DNA from: Eretmocerus hayati
Taxonomy: Eukaryota > Arthropoda > Insecta > Hymenoptera > Aphelinidae
NCBI GenBank assembly: GCA_029851415.1
Contig: CM056742.1
Span: 97,012,976-97,076,975 of the forward strand
Direction of reading: 5' to 3'
DNA: 64,000 nt
A program made the translations under genes and the position numbers. Of this stretch, positions 10,204-21,101 are shown in pieces (position 1 is the first letter of the stretch; the number at the start of each line of letters is the position of its first letter). The notes beneath the pieces are model-generated. The model searched no databases, was not told the DNA's origin, and saw only the letters and a list, made by a program, of their open reading frames with translations.

Positions 10204-10390
10204 GTGCGACTTGCTGGCCGAAGACGAGTTAGAGCTGCGAGAGGGGAGCGTCTGTGTACGTGCTGGTGGTAGTGCAGCGCGCGGTGGCGATAGACTGCTA
10301 GCAGCACCGGTGCCGATGCTGTGGCTACGAGTCGTCTGCTTGGGTGGAGTTCATTCTGGACACTTCACATTCAGGCCTTCCGACCATTGT

Positions 10391-12274
10391 TCATGAATCA
10401 CTCCATACAAGTGAACACACAATAGTTGTCTCGTTTGTTAGTGGGCCAACAATTACGATTAGCATCGATTGGCATTCAATCTTCGTTGTCATCATGCTGA
10501 ATAATGTTAGCACGTAAACTTTAATCAGATACAGAATCTAAACGTTGAAGTGAGACATCGTCTGCTATAGACTCTACTCATTGCCTACTTGAGCTAATCA
10601 GCCTCTGCATTCGCATCATTGCACCCAAAGCTGATTCACGTGACACCGATACAGTACTGACCTTAAGATGATTCGGATCTCGAAAGTGGCTGAAGACGAA
10701 AGTCGACGACGAATCCTATCGGAAAGAGTCCGAATCTTTGAAGTCGGAAACCGAAACTATTAGATACTATCTCGCCGGAACAAGCTCATATCCACGCAAA
10801 AATATGACCAAACTTGCCATTATTCGTGCACATCGCGGACTATGCTCACAGGAATTCATGTATACACCGTAAAAATATTCTCCGAAAAACTCCAACCAAG
10901 TGGTTAAATGGAAAATTCAACCAGTTGGTTGAATATTCAACCAGGCGTTTGAATTTTCGATGGCTGTGGATATGGTCATGAATACGGGGGTTGTGAGATG
11001 GATACTTGTGGTGGTCTCCGGACGACATTTTTGGCTCAGTAGAACAAATTCATGTTTCCTGATGAACAGATAGAAAAAATATCAGCGGCGGTCATGCGAG
11101 CTTTTTTATTGGAAATTCAGGTGAAGCAACGTTTCATCGATTCAGTATCTGGATTGGTTACCACCTGACTGGGGCTGCCATGCTTAGTTTACCCAAAAAA
11201 CTCGCTGACTCTTTGATTATGGGTGTAATGCGGAACCCACGAGATTAGTAGATTGTGGCTCCTGAACAACAACGAGACAACACAGAAAACGAGTTCCTTC
11301 ATATTTTTTCATGGCCGGAAGTGAATGATCACCAGCGCCGGACACGCGAGCCTTTTCGGGGAAAAAAGCCAGGTTAAGCACCGTTTCCGCGATTTATCAT
11401 ACGGATTGGTAACCACTCGGCGGGGTTTCACGCTTGGCTTGCGTAAGAAATTGGAATAGACTTGAACGGATGATGATCCACGGTGGGTAACAAGTATCAG
11501 ATTATCAGACGAAATGCCAAACAAATCGGCGCTCGTGGCATTTTTCTCCAAGTCGTAACGGAGAAAAATCCGTTCACCTTGAAATTATAGCTGCTCCGTT
11601 TTCGGAATAAGAGCAGAATTCCCATTTTGAATGTTCTAATATGGGGGAATACATTGTAGAAAGTCAGTATCAGCATCTGCTATGTCTTACGGCAACCCCG
11701 ACTCTGGTGCATATTGGTATTTTTCAAAGTACTCCAGCTTGTTTTGAATCTCATCCCACGAGCCTCAATGAAAGCCTCGCATTTTGGAATCGGATAGGAG
11801 AGACAAGCTACACAGTTGATTGAGGTGAACAAGTTTGTTTTTCACATCATTCGCACATGAACCAATCTATCCAATATCACCAGGTTTCTGATCGAAGGTC
11901 AGAGAATTCCTAGTAACACTGGGCACGCATCGTATGTGACGGACAACGTGTAGTGAATATTCCTTCAGGCCCCACAAGAGACCCATGCGGCTTTGGCGCA
12001 CTATTATCGGTTTTTGGATTGCCGAACAATCGATTCTTCGAATTCTTGATCACTTTCTTTTTCGTTCAGAACCCAATATGCAGAGGAGAGATCCTAAAAC
12101 CACGTCTGGACATGAAAAAGCTCAATTTCACCGGGAGACCTTTTTCAAATTCGGCAAAAGTCAACAAGACCTGAAAACGGTAATTTCTTGCAGGAAAAAT
12201 CATTTCCCAGGCAATAGGACTGATTTTGCTTTGCTTTCTCGAGGAGAAAAATTGTATTGAGAGAAAGTATTAAG
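10391..12274. other. No gene; short palindromes and two diverged direct repeats
   Basis: At 10891-10960 the motif CAACCA/TGGTTG recurs, forming ATTCAACC...GGTTGAAT inverted pairs. Stretches near 11085-11270 and 11325-11560 are diverged direct copies: both carry a GCGAG...CTTTT start, an ACGGATTGGT-type motif and a GGGG-TTYCAYGCTTRG motif. No coding signal recognised. Confidence 0.45.
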
Positions 12275-13185
12275 TGGAAATTTTCGCTTGAACTTTTTTT
12301 CATCATCTCATTTTTCACCCCCTAGTTTGACTTTTATTCGAAATCCATCTCAACCATCTTGTTCTACTCGCGGAAATCTATTGAATAGTACCCCTATACT
12401 TTCCCCATCTCATATACAACGCTTTCAGTGAATTATTTGGAAGAACACCTTGTTCATGTCCGTATGTGTGTGTGTGTCTGTAGGTTGTCTTCTCTTTGTC
12501 GTGCGATATCTCTTGAACCCCGGGATGAATCTCTTGAAATTTTGAGGTTTCACTCTCGATCAATTAGTGATGGTCTAAGTGTATTGACAGTTCCATACTC
12601 TCATTACACATTCTTCCGCGTTCAATTGATTGTCTGACTTCAACTATTCTCAGACCCAGATGGTCAAAACGTTCTAGCATCTCCTGACACAGTATAAGCT
12701 CTCACTCAATGTTGTCCAAGTATTCGTCGATCATTCTGAAGAGATTGGTTGAAACATAATTTCAATGAGTGTTTCCATTTTTGAGGAAATTTTTTCCCAT
12801 TCTTCCTCCTATGTAACTCCAATTATCGTTTCGACTTCGACCAATCTTTTTGAAATTCCGAGGCATTGATCAACTCCCTCAGGCAATGGTCCCAGTCCTT
12901 TTTGAGCCTCATCTACTATTTCATCTCGCCCCTACCAACCCTTTTATCTTGAATTGCAATATAGGTGCGGGAATTTTTCTTAGGAATTCTTTGATTTCCT
13001 CAATTTTCTCCCCCCAGTTTGACTTTCATCCGAGATACATCTCGAACATCTCGTTTTATTCGCCAAAATGTATAGAAGAGTACCCCTATACTTCCGCCAT
13101 CTCATATACAACGCTCTTCGTGAGTTATTTTGTTCAAAACCATGTCCATATCCGTATGTGCGTGTGTCTATAGGTTGTCTTCTCT

Positions 13186-14603
13186 ACACGGTTGGCCTGA
13201 ACTGACTTTAACCCAAAGATGCTTGCCCCTCAGAATTGATTTTTCTCACTTTAAGTACATGATAAATGGAAGTTTTTCCCGCAAAAATGAAAATCTTTCG
13301 TCGAGCCGTTTTTCAAAAAAGTGAAATTTATGGTTTCTATACTAATCTATCCATGCGCGATTAAAATGCAGTTGTCGGCCGACACCCCTGAAATTTATTC
13401 TTAATTACATCGAAATACGTTGAAATCCATCAAAAAGATAGTTTTTAGAAACGATTTCATAGTACAGGCGAATATCCATAATCCGACGATGTCGGGAGAC
13501 AAGCAATGATGTCGCACGTCCGGCCTAAACTGACTTTAGCCTAAAGGTCCTTGCTACTCAGATTTCTCCTTTTGCCTCCAAGTACGTGATAAATGGTAGT
13601 TATCTCCCGCAAGAATGAGAACATCCGACGGAGTTACAATCGAAAGAAGTGGAATTGAAATATTTTGAATCTTGATTTTAACATTATTTCCAGGATAATC
13701 ACGGATGAGCTTTGAAATCGACCTTGGATACATATTTGCGTGTATCATTATTATCCAGAAAGTATAGATCAATAATAATCAATGCTTGGAGGTTCATGAG
13801 AAAGAACACACTTCAAAGTGGAACAATTTTATGAATAATAAATTACAATTTGATTGTGCATACTGTTGTACACACACAAAGCTGTAACAAGTTTCTCGTT
13901 ATATTGAGGATTTTTGCTTCATGCAAATTTCTCATGTTAAGTTGGAGTCAAAATTTGTTCATTCCATGAATTGCTCACTATAGAATCCGAGGCTCATCCT
14001 CTTCATCTCATAAAAATATTCAAGGTGAAAGAATACCGCGTGAACTTTCGGGGAAACTGGAATCCCCAACTCTGAATAACTTCTTCAAAAGGTTCCTACA
14101 CACGATCTATAACTTGTTTCCAGTTCATTCCCGAAACACGAACTCACTACTTCCCTGAAATCCTTGAATGATTGAGCAAATTTCTTGATGCGGTGATGAT
14201 TCGGAGTCTGGAGTAGATCAACATTTTCCAGCAATTTCTTGCGAGAATTTCCTTTGGGAGCGGGACAAACTCGAGTTATCTCACGTTGAACGTGACAAGC
14301 GTTTGCCCAATCCAGAGATTCTGCTCCAAAATATTTCATCATATGCATGAGAATAAAATTGACTACGTCAATCATTAGATGTTACTCTGGCGAAGGAACA
14401 AATTCTGCATTTTAATCGTGCATGGATAGATTACTATGGAAATTCCAATAAAAAACCATAAATTTCACATTTTTCAAAAACGGCTCGACGAAAGATTTTC
14501 ATTCTTGCGGAAAAAACTTCCATTTATCACGTACTTGAAGTGAGAAAAATCGATTCTGAGGGGCAAGCATCTTTGGGTTGAAGTCAGTTCAGGCCAACCG
14601 TGT
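13186..14603. mobile_element. TIR DNA element, ~190 bp TIRs, inserted in the 691 bp array
   Basis: The ends ACACGGTTGGCC and GGCCAACCGTGT begin inverted repeats of about 190 bp (13186-13376 and 14413-14603). The insertion splits the GTTGTCTTCTCT block of array copy 2. Flanks show CTCT at 13182-13185 and 14604-14607, a possible 4 bp target duplication, though the target is itself a TCTCT run, so other lengths fit. A third degenerate copy of the TIR start lies inside at about 13508-13640. The interior holds a small coding remnant. Superfamily not assigned. Confidence 0.7.
14085..14375 (-). pseudogene. Short remnant of a transposon-associated protein
   Basis: A 96-residue frame inside the 1.4 kb TIR element. 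Segments such as GNSRKKLLENVDLL and FKDFREVVSSCFGNELETSYR resemble, from memory, an invertebrate repeat-borne protein in which a similar FKxVVxSCFG stretch precedes a longer domain. Here the frame ends soon after, so the rest is missing. It could be the last trace of the element's own transposase region or a captured piece. I cannot name the protein. Confidence 0.3.
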
Positions 14604-14689
14604 CTCTGTCACGCGATATCTTCTGAACCCCTGGATTGATCTTCCTGAAGTTTCGAGGTTCTACTCTCAATCGATGAGTGATGGTCTCA

Positions 14690-15017
14690 CCAGGAGAGGT
14701 CATCACATCCGGATCACGGATTTGGCTGAATTTTTGGGAATGGCCCTCTCTCAGCGCCGAAAGATGAAATCCAGAATTATAGACCCTAACGCTCAAGCGT
14801 TTCCGAGCTACAACCAAGGACATTAGCATTGTGGGTATACCTATATTTATGATTTCTAACATAGGCCTATATGGGCAATGGTAATGTTCTTGGCTGTAGC
14901 TCGGAAACGCTTGAGCGTTAGGCTCTATAATTTTGGGTTTCATCTTTTGGTACTAAAAAAAGACTATTCCCAAAGTTTCAGCCAAATCCGTGATCCGGAT
15001 GTGATGACGTCTTCTGG
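14690..15017. mobile_element. 328 bp MITE, PIF/Harbinger-like, TCA target duplication
   Basis: Almost fully palindromic. The ends CCAG(G/A)AGA(G/C)GTCATCACATC face each other, and the arms continue through GGATCACGGATTTGGCTGAA-type sequence to a central spacer near 14820-14880. TCA flanks both sides (14687-14689 and 15018-15020). Intact array copies read GGTCTCAGTCTATTG at this point, giving the empty site with a single TCA. A 3 bp duplication suggests the PIF/Harbinger group; no transposase is present. Confidence 0.8.
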
Positions 15018-16562
15018 TCAGTCTATTGACAGTTCCATATTCGTATCACACCATCTCCCACCTTCATTTTATTGCCTGAATTCCAACACTATCTCCAGAT
15101 CCAGTTGGTCCAAGAGTTCTAACATCTCCTATTCACAGTAAGAACTATCACTCAATGTTGTCCAAGTATTCCTTGATCTTCCTGGAGGGATTGGTTGATA
15201 CTGAATTTGGATCAATGTTTCCATTTTTGGAAAGGAATTTTCTCCATTCTTTCTTCTATGTCACTCCAAATTCCGTTTCCGCTTCCATCAATCTCTTCAA
15301 AATCTTCAGGCATTGTTCAACTTCGTCAGGCTATGGTTTCAGTTCTTCCCGGGCCTCATTGACTCATTCATTTTGCACCTACAAACTTTTCTATTTTGAA
15401 TTTCAATATTGATATTTCCTTTCCATCGCATATTTTCATGATCATTCAACTAAGTTTTGCTTCCTCGGAGAGGAAGTATCGTATCGGTGCGGAAATTCCG
15501 TTCAATTTTTCCTCAATTTCCTCATTTTCAACCCCTAGTTTGACTTTCATCCAAAATCCATCACAACCATCTCGTTCTACTCGCCAACATCTATCAAATA
15601 GTACCCCTATACTTTCCCCATCTCATATACATCGCTCTCCATGAATTATTTCGAGGAACACCATATCCATTCCCAGATGTGCTTGTGTCTGTATGTTGTC
15701 TTCACTTTGTCACGCGATTTCTCTTGAACCCTCCGATCAAATCGCTAGAGATTTCGAGGTCTTACGCTCAATCGATCAGTGATAGTATCAGTCAGTTGAC
15801 AGTTCTATACTCTCATTACACCTTCTTCCTCGTTCAATTGATTGTCTGAATTTCAACACTATTTTCAGAACCAGTTTGTCCAAATGTTCTAGCATCTTCT
15901 ATCACAGTACAAACTGTCACTGTCCAAGTATTCCTCGATCATTCTGGAGAGATGAGTTGATATAGAATTTTGATCAGTAATTCCACTTCTGGGAAATATA
16001 TTTCTATTCTTCCTTCTGTGTGACTCCACTTTTCGTTTCTACTTCGCCCAATCTCTTTGAAATTCCAAGGCATCGTTCAACTCCCCCAGGCAATGGTCCC
16101 AGTCCTTTCAGAGCCTCATCTACTTATTTATCTAGCCCCCACAAATCTTCTCATCTTGAATTCTAATATCGGTGCGGGAATCTTCGCATAGGAATTTCCT
16201 GATTCTCTCATTTCCCACCCCCTAGTTTGACTTCCATCAAGAATCCATCTCAACCAACTTGTTCTATCGCCAAAATCTATTGAATACAGGCGAACCTCCA
16301 TATTCGCGGGGGTGACGTTCAAAGAGGGTGCCGCGAATCCGAAATCCGCGAATGCCAAAGCATTGCTCTTATGGGAAAATGGGGGTTACGTTCTGCAACT
16401 GATGAAAAAGCTTCTTTTTGAGAATTCAAAATTATTCTTCAGAGTTTTCAGAAGTATTCCTTGATAAATAATAATAATTTATCATGAAGATAATCAAAAC
16501 ATTTGACCCAACAAAGAATTTTGTATAAATACATTCGTATAAATCATCATCGGCCACATTTA

Positions 16563-18307
16563 CTATTCGTCAGATCTGAAAAAATTGGTAATCTGCGGCT
16601 GCTTTGCTCGACGAAGAATGTCTTGATACAGTTCTTTGTAGCTGATAAGAGCAAGATCAATATCGTATTTCAACTTCAAGCTTCTCATCATAATAGGGTC
16701 GTGCTCGAGGGCTTCTTCGACTCCAGTTTCAAATGAATTCAGGATCTTGACGATCGAGCTCGTTGCAAAAACTGACTCCGGTGTTTCCAGGCGTTGTTCT
16801 TCGTCGTCATCTTCTTTGGGTGGCTCCAGCAGTCCCTCAATTTCTTCGATTCCGAATCCACGATTTTCAGGGGGAATGAGTTCTGAAAGTTCGTCTGCTT
16901 GGATATATTGGAGGCCCTCGCCACCAAGATCTCGAGCCGTTTGAACCATACCACCTAAGATTTCAGCGATCTGTTCTCGTGGTGACTCGTTTTGAACAAC
17001 TGGTAGCAGTTTTTTTCAGCTTTTGTTGACGGTCGAGCTCTGCACTTCATCCCAAATTCATGAACCACTGCTATTGAGTCATTGATCGTGGATTTCTTCC
17101 AGAAAAGCTTGGCGACTCCTCGAATATCCGGATCACCAAGAGGACGTGCGTAATTCCCAGATTCCAACATATTTTTGAGAACTCGTCTCAAAGAGTAAGA
17201 TTTGAAAGTTGAAATGACAGTCTGGTCCATGGGTTGAATCAAGGATGTGGTGTTTGGGGGGCAGAAATTGAATTTCAACATCAGGGTGCAGACTCTGGAG
17301 ACTTGGTGGGTGACAGGCGGCGTTATCCATCAAAAGGAGATTTTTGAAAGCCAAATTCTGTTTCAAGAGAAACTCTTTCACCTCTGGGACAAACGAGTAG
17401 AGGAACCACTCTTCAAAGTTCTTTCTTGTGACCCACGTAGTTTTATTAGAACGCCAGAGAACTGGCAAATGTTCTTCCCTCTGTCCTATCAAAGATCTCG
17501 GCGTCTCAGATCGGTACACAAGCATAGGTTTACACTTACAAGTTCCCAAGGCATTAGCACATAACAGCAACGTATATCTGAGGCGTAAATTTATCTCAAT
17601 ATAGAATCACGATCAAGCAAGAACTCATCCGGCGTGCACACTAGAAATTTACCTGTCTTTCGCCGCTTTGAATCCAGGCGCTGACTTTTCTTCTTGGGTA
17701 AGATACGTTTGATTCGGCACCTTCTTCCAATACACTCCAGTCTCATCAAAATTGAAGATTTGGGCATAGTGATAGTGTTTGATTTCAATCAAGTTCCTGA
17801 GTACATCGGGAAATTTTCGAGCAGCGCTTCCGTCTGCAAAAGCTCTCTCACCAGAAAAACTCACATTGTACAGCAGATATCGCTGTCTGAAGTTGTCAAA
17901 CCATCTTCGGCTTGCTTGGAATGTTTCGTTAGACTCAGAATCGTTCTTTTTGATCAGGAATTTGAAGATGGACAAAGCTTGTTGTCAAATTGCATCACCA
18001 CTTAGAGGCACTCTTCCTCTAACTAGGTCTCGGATCCACACTATGAATATATTTTCCATTCCTCCATCTATTGGTCCTCTGCTAATCTTGCAAACGTTAG
18101 CATGAGTTCCTGGATGCTTAGCACTTTCACGAATTTTTTTTCGATTATCCCGGATTGATCGAATGGTTGATTCATCAACCTCAAATTTTCGAGCAATAAC
18201 ACTGATTTTTCACACATTCTTAGTAGTTCCAGAATCTTCATTTCTGTCGCCAAATCCATAACTTTTATATCTCTATGCTTGATGGTACTTCTACTTGATG
18301 GAGCCAT
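16563..18307 (-). pseudogene. Tigger/pogo-like transposase, frameshifted, one short intron
   Basis: Starts at MAPSSRSTIKHRD (ATG 18307). The N-terminal CENP-B-type helix-turn-helix is readable only after a frame change (VIARKFEVDESTIRSIR). Next comes ASRRWFDNFRQRY (second HTH), NFDETGVYWKKVP (first catalytic Asp), then PGFKAAKDR. The reading continues after a 74 bp intron with LLLCANALGTCKCKPMLVY, WVTRKNFEEWFLYSFVPEV and LLLMDNAACHPP (second Asp). A shift near 17250 restores CPPNTTSLIQPMDQ and DTVISTFKSY-like DDE sequence, and another near a T7 run at ~17012 leads into the acidic tail. The C-terminus ends with QPQITNFF, which fits the PCNA-binding PIP box (QxxIxxFF) known from pogo transposase. 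The several frameshifts mean it is not functional as read. Confidence 0.85.
17579..17652 (-). other. Probable 74 bp intron in the Tigger transposase
   Basis: The donor reads GACAG|GTAAAT and the acceptor CGCCTCAG|ATATAC on the minus strand. Removing 17579-17652 keeps the frame and joins AAKDR to YTLLLCANA, matching the normal continuity of this protein family; reading through meets stops. Confidence 0.7.
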
Positions 18308-19810
18308 CACAAATGTATATATGATAAAAATTCTGAAGAAGCACGCCACGTCAATATTGATATTGCCGCATGATGATGTTATTGAATGAATTAGGTGATT
18401 GGACATAGGCAATTGTTACAAACAATCGTACTCCATAGAAGTGTGATCCGGACCGCAACATTCGAAAATAATCTTGTTTCTGGCTGCTAGCTCCCGATTA
18501 CCCGACCGCGAATAAGAGAACACAAACCGCGGATACGGAAAAAGTCGCAATTAGACAACCGCGAATAAGAAAAATTGCTAATACTAAATCCGCGAATATA
18601 GAGGTTTGCCTGTAGTACCCCTTTACTTTCCCCATCTCATATACAACGCTCTTTGTGGATTATTTTGGAAAACACCTTGTTCACATCCGTATAAGCGTCA
18701 GTCAGTAGGTTGTCTTCTCTTCGTCGGGCGATATCCTCTGAATCCCTGGATTAATCTCCTTGAAGTTCTCAGGTTTCACTCTGGATCGATCAGAGATGGT
18801 ATCAGTCTATCAACAGTTCCATATTCTCATTACACATTCTTCCTCGCTCAATTGATTGTCTGAATTTCAACACTATTCTCAGACCCAGGTGGTCGAAGTG
18901 TTCTAGCATCTCCTATCACAGTATAAATTGTCACTCAATGTTGCCCAAGTATTCCTCAATCATTCTGGAGAGATTGGTTGATACAGAATTTGGATTAAAG
19001 TTTCCATCTTTAAGAAAATTTTTTCCCATTCTCCCTTCTATGTGACTCCAATTTTCGTTTCTACTTCGCCCAATCTTTTTGAAATTCCAAGGCATTGTTC
19101 GACTCCCTCAGGCAATGGTCCCAGTTTTCTTTGAGCCTCGTCTACTTTTTCATCTCGCCCCTACAAACCTTTTCATCTGGAATTGCAATATCGGTGCGGA
19201 AATTTTCGCTGAGAAATTATTTGATTTTCTCATTTCTCTCCCTCTAGTTTGATTTTCAGCCGAAATCCATCTCAACCATATTGTTCTACCCGCCAAAATC
19301 TATTGGATAGTACCTCTATACTTTCCCCATCTCATATACACCGCTCTCCGTGGATTATTCTGTTAGAAACCATGTCCATATCCGTATGTGCGTGTGTCTG
19401 TAGGTTGTCTTCTCTTTGTCACGCGATATATTCTGAACCCCTGGATTAATCTCCCTGGAGTTTCAAGATTTTACTCAAAATCGATCAGTGATGGTCTCAG
19501 TCTATTGACAGTTCCATATTCTGATCACACCTCCTCCATGTTAATTTGATTGCCTGATCCTCAACACTATCTCCGGACCCAGTTGGTCTAAGAGTTCTAG
19601 TTTTTCCTATTCACAGTAAGAACTGTCACTGAATGTTGTCCAAGTATTCCTCCATCTTCCTGAAGGGATTGGTTGATACTGAATTTTGATCAGTGTTTCC
19701 ACTTTTGGAAAAGAATTTTCTCCATTCTTCCTTCTATGTCACTCCAAATTCCAGTTCCCCAATAATCTCTTCAAAATCTCCAGGTATTGTTCAACTTCTT
19801 CGGGCTTGCA

Positions 19811-21101
19811 ACGTCTGCAATTTTCAGATAATTTTGAAAGTTTTCAAAGTAAGAATCTCCAGTCAGCCACTTGTGCAGATGACCATCAGATCAGTCGTGT
19901 AAGTAGAGTCATATAGGTTGGTGTCGGCAAAACTAATACAAACCCATACATCCTTGCAATTTTGTGTATTAACCACCTTGCATATATATAGCTGCACGTC
20001 ATCTCAATTCCCTCCAAATGTTCAACTTGTATATCATCTCAATTCCATCGCATCGCTTGCCATAACATATATATGAAGCCGATATAGATCTACACCCTTT
20101 CCAATCAATTCTCCATCGATTCACTCATACTATAATTCAACCAATCGGTCCCGATATTCGGAAAGATATTCGCATGTAATGGTAATTACGTGTGTCTATG
20201 TCGACGCAGGGTCCAAGCCGCCAAGAAGTGTCTCGAAGTGGGGCTCTGGCCGTCCGAGGGTACATGAATCGTCGCGCGAGCAATGCTCGCTCCCTTTCGC
20301 CTGGATAGCTGAATAATTCGAAAGTAGAGAAACTCCACATACCCGCGAATGAGCAGGTCTCCCCGAGACAAAGTAAGTCAACGCCCGGATGCGACACTTT
20401 TTCAGATTATGAAATTCAACCACAAGGAATCCTCGAGATGTATTTGGAATTGAATAGGCAAATAACCGCGGCCCCGGTTCGAATAAGCCTGCTCAGACAG
20501 GAATGAGAATCTTGGGCAAGTTTTAGATTGCGAAGGCTCAAATTATACGATATCCGGGCACACTGGTAAATTCGAGCTGGCCGTCTCTATACCCAGAATG
20601 GGGTAGAGACTCACGACCAGCCGATAATATCTCAGTGCTTACGTATCGATTGAGTTGTTAGATTTTCAATTACAAATCTTCACCGCGTTCGCGATTCCAA
20701 ACCAAGCATAGGCCTATATATATATATATATAGATATATTTAGTGTGGCAAATTCGTTCAAAAGATGAGACGATAAGGTTATAAGTTTCAGTGCGCTACG
20801 CACCGAAACAATCACTTTCTTTGTTACAGACAGATCGCAAGTTTCAATTTAGTATGAATCGAAGTTACGAGTCATATCTTCGATTACATGAGTGATATTG
20901 AGAAAAATTCAAAAATGTGCGAATATTAATTTTTCATCACAGAAATTCTATGTACACGATTGAGATCGTGGTATTTGAATCATTTAGAAGCACAATATCC
21001 AATGAAGTTGAAATCATTATATTTTTACGGATAAAAGTATGGGTAAACGAACCTAAGTATTTCATGAGAGATTTACCCAATAATTTTCTCCCCACATATT
21101 A
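19811..21101. other. No gene seen
   Basis: AT-rich sequence after the array ends abruptly near 19810. It contains a short (TA)n run near 20717-20733. No convincing coding frame on either strand. Confidence 0.4.

Larger units (their letters stand above)
5626..10390 (-). mobile_element. CR1/Jockey-like LINE, nearly full length
   Basis: A minus-strand non-LTR retrotransposon. From its 5' end it has a short GC-rich leader, ORF1 (start 10203), ORF2 (to 5918) and a ~270 bp 3' UTR ending in a TATC-type microsatellite tail (5626-5647), which is the usual tail type of CR1-like elements rather than poly(A). The 5' border near 10390 is a guess from where coding and GC-rich sequence stop. Three further related copies lie at 34269-36310, 45840-47108 and from 63407 onwards. 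I did not see a clear target duplication. Confidence 0.8.
16287..18612 (-). mobile_element. Tigger/pogo-type Tc1-mariner element, TA target duplication
   Basis: The termini CAGGCGAACCTCCATATTCG and its inverted partner ending GGTTTGCCTG are flanked by TA at 16285-16286 and 18613-18614. Array copies 1 and 3 carry ATTGAATAGTACCCC uninterrupted at this point, which is the empty site. A minus-strand pogo-type transposase gene fills the interior. Some TIR motifs (CCGCGAATA) recur as direct and inverted subterminal copies (18485-18600). Confidence 0.9.
12275..19810 (+). repeat. Tandem array of a ~691 bp unit, about five copies, invaded by transposons
   Basis: The anchor AGTTTGACTTT/CC occurs near 12326, 13017, 15535, 16226 and 19245. 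After removing the inserted elements (13186-14603, 14690-15017, 16287-18612) and a ~75 bp insertion near 15409-15484, the spacing is 691 bp each time. A second anchor (CAGGCAATGGTCCCA near 12883, 16090, 19111) gives the same period. The unit contains a conserved TGTGTGTCTGTAGGTTGTCTTCTCT block. Copies 2 and 5 share variants absent from copies 1, 3 and 4 (for example TATTCACAGTAAGAACT), suggesting two subtypes. No coding potential seen; most likely a satellite-like or long minisatellite array. Confidence 0.8.
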
